From Comamonadaceae bacterium (GTDB lineage Bacteria; Pseudomonadota; Gammaproteobacteria; Burkholderiales; Burkholderiaceae_C): a stretch of DNA of 9,196 nucleotides. Of this stretch, positions 1-5,990 are shown one piece after another (position 1 is the stretch's first letter; each line of letters starts with the position of its first letter). Under the pieces are notes generated by a model. The model was given only the letters and a program-made list of their open reading frames with translations, made no database searches and was not told the origin of the DNA. Where the stretch lies: positions 1 to 9,196 of the forward strand of contig JAHEBY010000078.1 in NCBI GenBank assembly GCA_024642025.1. Reading direction: 5' to 3'. Both the position numbers and the translations under genes were made by a program.

Positions 1-529
1 CGTCACCCACAATGGCTGCAAGACGCCCGCCGATTTTCAGGTTCGACAGAAGGGACTGCGGAATTTCCGCCACCGACCCGCTAAGCAATATGACGTCAAA
101 CGGGCCCTCAACGGGGACACCCTTGGCGCCATCGGCTTGACGAACTTCTGCGTTGTGGACCCCGGCCTTTTGCAGATTGCCCCTTGCCATGGCTACCAAC
201 TCAGGCAAAATTTCCAGCGATATGACGCGTTGTGCGCGGTGCGCCAGGAGCGCAGCCATGTAACCGGAGCCGGCGCCAATTTCCAGTACTTTCTCGTGCT
301 TGCGAACACCCAAATCCTGAAGCAAACGGGCTTCAACACGAGGTGCCAACATGCATTGTCCGCCGTACAACGGAATTTCCATATCGGCGAACGCGAGAGC
401 CCGATGAGCCGCCGGGACAAAATCTTCCCTGCGCACGACGGCCAGCAACTGCAAGACATGACTATCCAGCACGTCCCATGGGCGAATTTGCTGCTCGATC
501 ATGTTGAAACGGGCTTTTTCGAGATTCAT
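1..529 (-). CDS. Pcm-like (PCMT family) SAM-dependent methyltransferase, 3' part missing
   Basis: The reading frame starts at an ATG (527-529) and stays open for 176 codons to the left edge, so the C-terminus is missing. A GGAG Shine-Dalgarno (535-538) lies 5 nt before the ATG. The protein begins MNLEKARFNMIEQQIRPWDV and carries the SAM-binding motif I LEIGAGSGYMAALLA (about residues 82-96), followed by an acidic residue at the end of the next strand (SLE, about 104-106). This is the layout of the protein-L-isoaspartate O-methyltransferase family (about 210-220 aa). Canonical Pcm has a Q-(T/S)-I-S-x-P substrate loop before motif I; here the equivalent stretch reads GGQCMLAPRVEARLL, so true isoaspartyl repair activity is uncertain. 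It lies 114 bp downstream of the TetR gene on the same strand. From memory, such Pcm-like genes in Burkholderiales often precede a rhodanese-like and a tolC gene, which would lie off the left edge. Confidence 0.85.
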   Translation of the reverse strand, partial: MNLEKARFNMIEQQIRPWDVLDSHVLQLLAVVRREDFVPAAHRALAFADMEIPLYGGQCMLAPRVEARLLQDLGVRKHEKVLEIGAGSGYMAALLAHRAQRVISLEILPELVAMARGNLQKAGVHNAEVRQADGAKGVPVEGPFDVILLSGSVAEIPQSLLSNLKIGGRLAAIVGD

Positions 530-643
530 AAATACTCCATTGGGTATATTAACCGTTGTCTTCAAATTTTACTGGGGCGATGCCGTGACCCGGGGCAAAC
601 CGTAGCACTTTGCCGCAACTTTACGACCAATTCTTGGGCCATA

Positions 644-1330
644 TCACGTACCACCACCCGATTTGCCCGCTGGCTCAACAAGGCCATTGAGGATCGTGTC
701 GATCTGGGTTGCCAGAAACTCCTCGGGTACGATTTGATGGCTCGCAGGACAGCATATACCGAGCGAATGCTTCCACATGGCAAGAAAAATTAACGGGGCC
801 AGCACGGTGTAAACACCATATTTCAGGTCAATGACCCTGAATTCGCCTCGGTCCATGCCGCGCTTCAGAATGCTTCGTATCAAGGCGTGACCGGGCTCGA
901 CCACCTCCTGCTGATAGAAGGCCGCGAGTTCGGGGAAGTTTCCAGCCTCGCTCATCATCAGTTTTGTGATGCCAGACGCCTGCGTGTCGCCGACCGAGCT
1001 CCACCACATCGACATGGCCCGGCGCAAAATGACCGCCGTATTGCCCTCGAAGGCTTCAAACTCGGCCGTCCACTCCGGGTATTTGCCCGAGATATTTGCC
1101 CGCACGACCGCCTTGAACAACTCTTCCTTGCTGGAAAAGTACAGAAACAGCGTCCCCTTGGAGACGCCGGCCCGTTTGGCAACCTCTTCGACGCGTGTCA
1201 GCGCAAACCCCTTTTCGACGAACAGGTCAAGCGCTGCTGCGAGCAATTCGCCGGGCCGCGCGTCTTTTCTCCGCTCCCTTTTGAGGGGTTCGGTGGGGCA
1301 TCGTTTGGAGGGCGATTTAGCGGAGAGCAT
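644..1330 (-). CDS. TetR/AcrR family transcriptional regulator
   Basis: This 228-aa protein has a typical TetR N-terminal DNA-binding domain. Helix 1 is seen in ARPGELLAAALDLFVEKGFA (about 24-43), and the helix-turn-helix with recognition helix lies in VEEVAKRAGVSKGTLFLYFS (about 47-66), followed by SKEELFKAVV. The C-terminal ligand-binding domain is divergent, as usual in the family, so no inducer can be named. The ATG at 1328-1330 is chosen because no other Met occurs before the HTH and a consensus-like promoter sits directly upstream, giving a leader of only about 16 nt with no clear Shine-Dalgarno. It is divergent from msrA and upstream of the Pcm-like gene. Inverted repeats around its promoter suggest autoregulation and perhaps control of msrA; that part is inference. 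Confidence 0.92.
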   Translation of the reverse strand: MLSAKSPSKRCPTEPLKRERRKDARPGELLAAALDLFVEKGFALTRVEEVAKRAGVSKGTLFLYFSSKEELFKAVVRANISGKYPEWTAEFEAFEGNTAVILRRAMSMWWSSVGDTQASGITKLMMSEAGNFPELAAFYQQEVVEPGHALIRSILKRGMDRGEFRVIDLKYGVYTVLAPLIFLAMWKHSLGICCPASHQIVPEEFLATQIDTILNGLVEPAGKSGGGT

Positions 1331-1337
1331 GTATTAC

Positions 1338-1381
1338 TGACTACGGGGTTATTAGTGTAGCGGTCTCCTCAAAGGTAGTCA
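1338..1381. promoter_or_regulatory. Candidate operator: 7-bp inverted repeat bracketing the TetR promoter
   Basis: TGACTAC (1338-1344) and GTAGTCA (1375-1381) are perfect reverse complements separated by 30 bp. One arm overlaps the -35 box and the other lies just downstream of the predicted transcription start, so a bound protein could block initiation. TetR dimers usually bind more compact dyads, so this may be two half-sites or a chance match. Confidence 0.3.
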
Positions 1382-1382
1382 A
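1354..1382 (-). promoter_or_regulatory. Sigma70-type promoter of the TetR gene
   Basis: Reading the minus strand, TTGACT (1382-1377) is followed after exactly 17 nt by TACACT (1359-1354). These match the -35 and -10 consensus at 5/6 and 4/6 positions with optimal spacing. The predicted start is near 1347, about 16 nt before the TetR ATG. An inverted repeat overlaps the -35 box and the start region. Confidence 0.6.
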
Positions 1383-1394
1383 TGGCAATGCCAT
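1382..1394. promoter_or_regulatory. 13-bp palindrome abutting the -35 box
   Basis: ATGGCA-A-TGCCAT is a perfect dyad with a single central base. It abuts the upstream edge of the TetR -35 hexamer, sharing one base. It could be an operator for the TetR protein or another regulator acting on the divergent tetR/msrA region. No function can be shown from sequence alone. Confidence 0.25.
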
Positions 1395-1460
1395 GGATCT
1401 GCGCGGGTTTTGGGTCGTCACGGCACTCATCTGCACCGCACAGCTTAAGATCAGGAAACG

Positions 1461-1480
1461 TCAGTCAATTGGTTGGCTGA
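1461..1480. promoter_or_regulatory. Imperfect 8-bp dyad upstream of msrA
   Basis: TCAGTCAA (1461-1468) and TTGGCTGA (1473-1480) are reverse complements at 7 of 8 positions, with spacer TTGG. The 20-bp span is the usual size of a TetR-type operator. It ends 30 bp before the msrA start codon. The arm contains TTGACT on the minus strand, a string also present at the TetR promoter, but this may be coincidence. Confidence 0.3.
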
Positions 1481-1510
1481 ACTGGATGATTTCAGATTGA
1501 GGGGTGCGAC

Positions 1511-2053
1511 GTGGGTGATTCATTGCAAACCATTACGCTCGGCGGCGGCTGCTTCTGGTGCACGGAAGCCGTATTTGTCAAAGTACGCGGGGTAACCGAC
1601 GTGGAAAGCGGTTACGCGAACGGTTTGGTCCCAAACGTCACCTACCAACAGGTTTGCAGCGGCGACACTGGGTACAACGAAGTGGTCAAACTGGTGTTCG
1701 ACCCCGCTCAAATCAGCCTGCGCGAAATTCTGGAGATTTTCTTTGTCATTCACGACCCCACCAGCATGAACCGGCAAGGTGCAGACACCGGCACGCAATA
1801 TCGCAGTGGCATTTACTTTTCTGACCCTTCACATGAGGCGGCCGCCAACGAATTCATATCAGAGGTCACCCAGCAAGGCGTATTTGGCAGCTCCATCGTG
1901 ACTGAGGTAAAAGCCTTGCAGAACTATGTTTCCGCTGAAGAGTATCACCAGGACTTCTTCGCTAAAAATCCCAATCAGGGCTATTGCGTCGCGGTAGCCG
2001 GGCCCAAGGTGGCCAAGTTCAGAAAGACGTTTGCGCGCCTGGCCAAGGCGTAG
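1511..2053 (+). CDS. msrA: Peptide methionine sulfoxide reductase MsrA
   Basis: MsrA reduces the S-epimer of methionine sulfoxide, free or in proteins, in the cytoplasm, repairing oxidative damage. The 180-aa protein shows the catalytic GGGCFWC signature with nucleophile Cys14 followed by Phe15-Trp16. By spacing, Tyr45, Glu57, Asp92 and Tyr97 line up exactly with the E. coli active-site residues Tyr82, Glu94, Asp129 and Tyr134. Cys159 in NQGYC is the likely resolving cysteine. Around the catalytic Glu the motif is GYNE rather than the common GHAE. The start is a GTG, chosen because GAGGGG (1499-1504) lies 6 nt upstream and the catalytic motif begins at the usual short distance. It lacks the roughly 37-residue N-terminal extension of E. 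coli MsrA, as many family members do. It appears monocistronic and divergent from the TetR gene. Confidence 0.97.
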   Translation: MGDSLQTITLGGGCFWCTEAVFVKVRGVTDVESGYANGLVPNVTYQQVCSGDTGYNEVVKLVFDPAQISLREILEIFFVIHDPTSMNRQGADTGTQYRSGIYFSDPSHEAAANEFISEVTQQGVFGSSIVTEVKALQNYVSAEEYHQDFFAKNPNQGYCVAVAGPKVAKFRKTFARLAKA

Positions 2054-2089
2054 GCCACCTTTTTATTCAAATGGAAAAGGATCCTTTGT

Positions 2090-2190
2090 GGAGAGATTTC
2101 TAAAGTTTTATATGATGTTTTTCGGTTTTAGCCCACGTCATATATGCTTATTTAGCTATTAATATTATAGTAATGATGTTCGATTAGATA
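2090..2190. other. AT-rich intergenic patch with imperfect inverted repeat
   Basis: The 199-bp gap between msrA and the next gene contains a markedly AT-rich core. I count 20 G or C in the 80 bases from 2101 to 2180, against GC-rich flanks. Within it TATATGATGT (2109-2118) and ACGTCATATA (2135-2144) are reverse complements at 9 of 10 positions with a 16-bp spacer. It likely holds the promoter and an operator or UP element for the downstream hydrolase gene, but I find no convincing -35/-10 pair. No coding potential beyond a 16-codon frame is seen. Confidence 0.4.
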
Positions 2191-2252
2191 GGTTCTTCAC
2201 CCTGTAGAAGAATGTGTCGTAGGCAACTTCGGACCAAAAGGAGCAAAAGCAA

Positions 2253-2945
2253 ATGGGAAATATGGTTTCATTTCAACGCCCGGACGGCAAAGCCGTACAG
2301 GGGTATCTGGCGGAGCCTGAAGGTGCGGGTAGTGCTCCGGCTGTTGTGGTGATTCAAGAGTGGTGGGGCCTGAACGCGCAAATTCGTGGCGTGGCCGACC
2401 GGTTGGCCCAAGTGGGCTATCAGGCGCTAGTGCCCGACCTGTATCGCGGCAAAGCAACCGTGGAAGCCGAGGAGGCCCACCACCTCATGTCCGCGCTGGA
2501 CTTTGGCGACGCGGCATCGCAAGACATTCGCGGCGCAGCCCAATTCATGAAAGCCCGTGCGCCCAAGGTGGGCCTCACCGGGTTTTGCATGGGTGGGGCG
2601 CTCACCCTGCTGGGCACCACCCAGTCGCCTGAAATCGACGCTGCCGTGGTCTGGTACGGCTGCCCGCCGCTGGACTACATTGACGCCAGCAAGCTGAGCG
2701 TGCCGTTGCAAGGCCACTGGGCCACGCAAGACGAGTTCTTCAAGATCGACACCATCGACGCGCTGGAAGCCAAGCTCACCGCTGCTGGCGTGGGCTTCGA
2801 GTTTCACCGGTACCTTGCGCACCACGCCTTCGCCAACGAAACCGCCGTCGGCCCTGGCCGCATTCCCGCCACGCAATACGACGCGGTGTGGGCACAGCAG
2901 GCGTGGGATCGGACGCTACGGTTTTTCGGCAAACATCTGGGTTGA
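2253..2945 (+). CDS. Dienelactone hydrolase family protein
   Basis: This is a 230-aa alpha/beta hydrolase of the dienelactone hydrolase (carboxymethylenebutenolidase) family, which opens lactones in chloroaromatic breakdown and includes esterases of unknown substrate. The nucleophile elbow is GFCMGG with Cys112. The likely acid is Asp160 (ATQDEFF) and the catalytic histidine is His191 (AHHAFANE). Glu36 in IQEWWGLN matches the conserved Glu36 that gates the cysteine in the Pseudomonas enzyme. The length fits the family (about 230-240 aa) and there is no signal peptide, so it is cytosolic. The ATG at 2253 is supported by AAGGAG (2238-2243) 9 nt upstream; a second in-frame Met lies three codons later. 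It sits 100 bp before a Bug-type binding protein gene on the same strand. The precise substrate cannot be told, and clcD/tcbE-type partners are absent. Confidence 0.92.
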   Translation: MGNMVSFQRPDGKAVQGYLAEPEGAGSAPAVVVIQEWWGLNAQIRGVADRLAQVGYQALVPDLYRGKATVEAEEAHHLMSALDFGDAASQDIRGAAQFMKARAPKVGLTGFCMGGALTLLGTTQSPEIDAAVVWYGCPPLDYIDASKLSVPLQGHWATQDEFFKIDTIDALEAKLTAAGVGFEFHRYLAHHAFANETAVGPGRIPATQYDAVWAQQAWDRTLRFFGKHLG

Positions 2946-3045
2946 ATTGATTTTCGCCCTGCCCGGCGGGCGCATGCGAGCCTGGTAGCGAGGGCGCCAT
3001 GTAGACTGCGTGGCACGATCGAACATCTAAAACGCGGAGCACTTC

Positions 3046-4068
3046 ATGCCCAATTCAAGCAACATCCACTTTGCGCCACAGCCGATTGGTGCGGGTAGCC
3101 GTCATCTGTCAAGAAGGCGGATACTTGCCTTGAGCCCGGCCATGTTGCTGTCTGCGCCAGCGGGCCTGTTTGCTCAGGCCGCCTATCCGACCCAGCCCAT
3201 CAAAATCATCGTGCCGTTTGGCCCGGGCGGCTTGGGCGACATCACAGCGCGTCTTGTCGGGCAAAGCCTTGGCGAAAAACTGGGTCAAGCGGTCGTGGTT
3301 GAAAACAAGCCTGGCGCTGGTGGCGTGCTGGCCGCCAATGCGGCCCTTGCCGCACCGAAAGACGGGCACACACTCATTCTTTTCGTGAACGGTACGGCCA
3401 TCAGCAAATCCCTGTTCAAGACATCATTTGATCCTGAAACAGACTTTGTCCCGATCTCGTCAATTGCCTATTTCGACCTGGTCTTGCTGACGGCCAAAGG
3501 CAGCCCCATTGTTGACGTCAAATCCCTGTTGGCCGAGGGCGGCAAGCGCATGCTCAACCTGGGCACCATCAATCCCGGTAGCACCCAGAATCTGTCTGCC
3601 GAACTTTTCAAATCTGTCACGAAGCTCAATGCAAGCCTGATCCCGTACAAGAGCACCCCAGAAGTCACCACTGCCCTGATAAGGGGCGACATTGACGTCG
3701 CATTTGAGTCCTACACGGCAGTCAAGGGGCAGGTTGAGGCGGGAAATATCCAGCCCATCGCCTGTACCGGACCAGCGCGCACGCCATGGTTGCCAAAGGT
3801 GCCCACGATTCGCGAGTCTGGGGTTTCCGACTATGAAGTGACGGGCTGGAACGCGCTTTATGCGCCGGCTGGCGTCCCTGCACAAGCGCTGCAAACCCTC
3901 AACAAGGCGATGCAGGAGGTTATGCAACTCCCCGAAATCCGCAAACGGATACTCGAGCTCGGCAGCGACCCACGTGGTAGCACGCCGCAGGAGATGGCGA
4001 CCGTGTTCAATCGCGATTACCTGAAATGGGCGCAAGTGATCCAAAAAGCTGGCATCAAAATGCAATGA
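3046..4068 (+). CDS. Bug/TctC-family periplasmic solute-binding protein
   Basis: This 340-aa protein belongs to the tripartite tricarboxylate transporter receptor (Bug) family, which binds carboxylated solutes in the periplasm. The mature region opens with YPTQPIKIIVPFGPGGLGDI (about 47-66), the family's ligand-loop signature, followed by ENKPGAGG (about 86-93). The N-terminus has a positively charged stretch S-R-R-R-I-L (22-27), a hydrophobic segment and a probable cleavage after FAQA (about residue 45). The SRRxxL arrangement resembles a Tat signal, though Sec export is also possible. GGAG (3036-3039) lies 6 nt before the ATG. The stop overlaps the start of the next gene by ATGA, so the two are translationally coupled. 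No TctA or TctB membrane subunit is in the window, so this is an orphan receptor here, as is common in Burkholderiales. The ligand is unknown; a lactone or dicarboxylate handled by the downstream hydrolase is an inference. Confidence 0.93.
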   Translation: MPNSSNIHFAPQPIGAGSRHLSRRRILALSPAMLLSAPAGLFAQAAYPTQPIKIIVPFGPGGLGDITARLVGQSLGEKLGQAVVVENKPGAGGVLAANAALAAPKDGHTLILFVNGTAISKSLFKTSFDPETDFVPISSIAYFDLVLLTAKGSPIVDVKSLLAEGGKRMLNLGTINPGSTQNLSAELFKSVTKLNASLIPYKSTPEVTTALIRGDIDVAFESYTAVKGQVEAGNIQPIACTGPARTPWLPKVPTIRESGVSDYEVTGWNALYAPAGVPAQALQTLNKAMQEVMQLPEIRKRILELGSDPRGSTPQEMATVFNRDYLKWAQVIQKAGIKMQ

Positions 4069-4877
4069 GCGACGCAACCGCGCGGCCAGACAGGCCGCTG
4101 GTCGATAGTCACGTGCATGTCTTTCGGCGCAATATGCCGCTCGTGCCCGACCCGAGACACGCCCCCAACTATGAATTCACTGCCGAGCAGCTCGCAGCCA
4201 CGCTGGCGGGGCATGGTGTCGAAAAATGTGTAATCGCTGCCGCCAGCCCCTGGGGTGATTGCAACGACTACATCATCGACTCGGTTCGCACGCGTCCCAA
4301 TTGGCGCGGAACTGCGATTCTGGAACCTTCAACCGATCGCTATTTGCTTAAACAAATGGCAGCCGATGGCATCGTCGGGGTCCGTTTGCCATTCATTGGC
4401 CTCAAGGACTTGCCCGATCTGAGCACATGGGATTACCGCAAGTTCTTTTACCGACTGGCGGACTTGAATTGGCACGTACACCTTCACCTTGATGGGCCCC
4501 GTATCCCGCAGGTGCTGCCGGCGCTCGAGCAGTCAGGCGTGACCCTGGTGATCGACCATATCGGTCGACCCGACGCGGCCACCGGCATTCAAGGTGAGGG
4601 TTTCAAGGCTGTCGCCCGATCCGTCGAAAAAGGGCGTACCTGGGTGAAGTTGTCGGGTGCTTACCGGCTGGGGGCGCAGGCTACAGATCACGCGAAGGAA
4701 CTGGTGCGTCAAGTCGGCATTGAACGCATGGTGTGGGCCAGTGACTGCCCATTTGTGGGCGTTGAAGCCACCACCTATCAGAGCACGATGGATTGGTTGA
4801 AACAGGTCATTCCCGATTCTGCGCAGCGTCAGCAAATTGGTGGGCCCAACGCACTCAAGCTGTATTTCGTCCAGTAG
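4065..4877 (+). CDS. Amidohydrolase_2 family protein, 2-pyrone-4,6-dicarboxylate hydrolase-like
   Basis: This is a 270-aa TIM-barrel metal-dependent hydrolase of the amidohydrolase_2 group. The first metal motif is VDSHVHV (Asp14, His16, His18), a later histidine appears in VIDHIGRPD (His165), and the terminal catalytic aspartate is in WASDCPF (Asp227). This set and the length resemble LigI-type 2-pyrone-4,6-dicarboxylate lactonases and related lactone hydrolases. The ATG at 4065 overlaps the upstream stop codon (ATGA). The frame can be extended 13 codons to another ATG at 4026, but those residues lie inside the binding-protein gene and the HxH motif is already at the normal distance from 4065. 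No Shine-Dalgarno is evident, consistent with translational coupling. Co-translation with a Bug receptor suggests that it hydrolyses the imported compound or a product of it. Exact substrate unknown. Confidence 0.92.
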   Translation: MSDATARPDRPLVDSHVHVFRRNMPLVPDPRHAPNYEFTAEQLAATLAGHGVEKCVIAAASPWGDCNDYIIDSVRTRPNWRGTAILEPSTDRYLLKQMAADGIVGVRLPFIGLKDLPDLSTWDYRKFFYRLADLNWHVHLHLDGPRIPQVLPALEQSGVTLVIDHIGRPDAATGIQGEGFKAVARSVEKGRTWVKLSGAYRLGAQATDHAKELVRQVGIERMVWASDCPFVGVEATTYQSTMDWLKQVIPDSAQRQQIGGPNALKLYFVQ

Positions 4878-4900
4878 CTCAACGCACCGCGGAAGGTCGT

Positions 4901-4917
4901 TCAGGCCCGGGGCCTGA
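4901..4917. terminator. Hairpin between convergent genes, possible bidirectional terminator
   Basis: TCAGGCC-CGG-GGCCTGA forms a perfect 7-bp GC-rich stem with a 3-nt loop, 23 bp after the amidohydrolase stop. The minus-strand gene's TGA stop codon is the last three bases of the stem on that strand. No good U-tract follows in either direction, so intrinsic termination would be weak. Confidence 0.35.
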
Positions 4918-5884
4918 GTTCTCGTGTGCTGGCCTGCGCAAAGTAAAACCACTCGTTACCCGTCACTGCGTTTGGGTTGGGAAACACAATGTGCCCGTCG
5001 TCGGGCGCCGCGACCGGCGTGCCGTCATGGCGGGTGCCAATCACGTCGCCCTGCTTGACACGGTCATAACTTGCCCAGGGCTGTGAAAACTGGTCGTCAG
5101 AATGATGGCGATCCACGACCTGGCTCAAGCGCAGAAATTCGATGTCTTGCGTGGGCTGCGGGTCGGGCGCATCAACCAATTGCAGGTGGGCCAGCGTGCG
5201 GCGGATGGCTTGATAAGCCACCTCGGGCGCAGACGGGTCATCATGCTGACCGCATTCCAGCGTAATGCCGTAGCCACCTTGAGTTCGCATGTATTCGGTG
5301 GTACCCACACCGTAGCGGGAATCGGTGCTGAGCAGTTGCGCGCGATCGCCAGCACGGGTCCGTTCCAGGCGACGCCGAACACCCTCTGAATACGCGTCGA
5401 GCCAGCCCTCCACAATGCGCTTGGGTCCCAACCTCAAAGCCAGAGCCTGTTCGCGTTCGGCATGCTCGAACGGCTCCAGTGTGCCCTTGTTGTTGACCGG
5501 CCCGATCATGGCAAAGGGTTCACCAGCTGTGTGAAAGGAGTGCAGGTCAAGCAACACATCGTGGGCTGCGAGTAGCGGGCACAAAACGTTGGCGATACGG
5601 TCCTCAAAGTCTTTGGGATCCGAATTGGGATACAGGTTGCGGTTCAGGTTGCGGTCACCCATCCTCTGGCGGCGCTGGTAGGCCAGGGGATTGGTCACGG
5701 GCACAAAGGTTACGCTTCCCCGGGCCAGGCTGATGGCACCACTGTCCAGTTCGGCCAGTGCCCGCGCGATGCCCTGGGTGCCACAGGTTTCGTTGCCATG
5801 CACAGCGCCCAGCACGATCAACCGGACTCCGGGTTGTAATGCGGCGAACTGGTGAGCTCGGAGCTGTGCGGTGGATGTGTTCAT
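4901..5884 (-). CDS. M14-like succinylglutamate desuccinylase/aspartoacylase family protein
   Basis: This 327-aa zinc carboxypeptidase-fold protein belongs to the AstE/AspA group, which removes acyl groups from N-acyl amino acids or related compounds. Zinc ligands are visible as His29 and Glu32 in GAVHGNETCG and His115 in LLDLHSF. The catalytic glutamate is Glu210 in LECG. The substrate-binding R-N-x-N motif occurs in DRNLNRNLYP (about 77-86). The C-terminal 60-70 residues (DRVKQGDVIG to NEWFYFA) form the usual small beta domain. No arginine succinyltransferase (ast) genes are nearby, so AstE function is not supported and the substrate is unknown. The ATG at 5882-5884 has no clear Shine-Dalgarno. 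A perfect TTGACA lies on this strand at 5943-5938, but no well-spaced -10 follows. It is divergent from the J-like/PilZ gene and convergent with the amidohydrolase. Confidence 0.88.
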   Translation of the reverse strand: MNTSTAQLRAHQFAALQPGVRLIVLGAVHGNETCGTQGIARALAELDSGAISLARGSVTFVPVTNPLAYQRRQRMGDRNLNRNLYPNSDPKDFEDRIANVLCPLLAAHDVLLDLHSFHTAGEPFAMIGPVNNKGTLEPFEHAEREQALALRLGPKRIVEGWLDAYSEGVRRRLERTRAGDRAQLLSTDSRYGVGTTEYMRTQGGYGITLECGQHDDPSAPEVAYQAIRRTLAHLQLVDAPDPQPTQDIEFLRLSQVVDRHHSDDQFSQPWASYDRVKQGDVIGTRHDGTPVAAPDDGHIVFPNPNAVTGNEWFYFAQASTRELRPRA

Positions 5885-5990
5885 CGGGAACCGCAGTCTG
5901 TAGGGCTGCCGTGTTGCATGATTTACATTTTAGGCGCTGTCAAAGGTGCAAGTTGCCCGGCTGGATCAATTGCCATCTAGAATGGTTTTC

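Noticed and set aside
137..793. Plus-strand 218-codon open frame opposite the Pcm-like and TetR genes
   Set aside because: It lies antisense to two genes with clear family motifs, spans their intergenic gap, and its translation shows no recognisable domain.
2058..2087. CCTTTT/AAAAGG pairing and AAAGGATCCTTT palindrome just after msrA
   Set aside because: The pairing is AT-rich and weak, with no U-tract after it. The palindrome is noted but no function can be supported.
2427..2876. Minus-strand 149-codon frame within the dienelactone hydrolase gene
   Set aside because: It is antisense to a gene with an intact catalytic triad and has no recognisable features.
2955..2996. CGCCCT/AGGGCG inverted repeat and GCCC-GGC-GGGC hairpin after the dienelactone hydrolase gene
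   Set aside because: The stems are short and no U-tract follows, so a terminator call is not supported; GC-rich DNA gives such matches often.
4026..4064. Earlier ATG for the amidohydrolase gene
   Set aside because: The 13 extra residues lie in the binding-protein gene, and the ATGA overlap at 4065 is the usual coupled arrangement.
5938..5943. Perfect TTGACA upstream of the M14-like gene (minus strand)
   Set aside because: Positions 15-19 nt downstream have no acceptable -10 hexamer, so it is not called as a promoter.
5946..5990. Earlier GTG (5946) or ATG (5982) start for the J-like/PilZ gene
   Set aside because: No Shine-Dalgarno supports either, and the residues before MKRNRRNLYRI do not look like part of a J domain. 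The 5982 start cannot be excluded.
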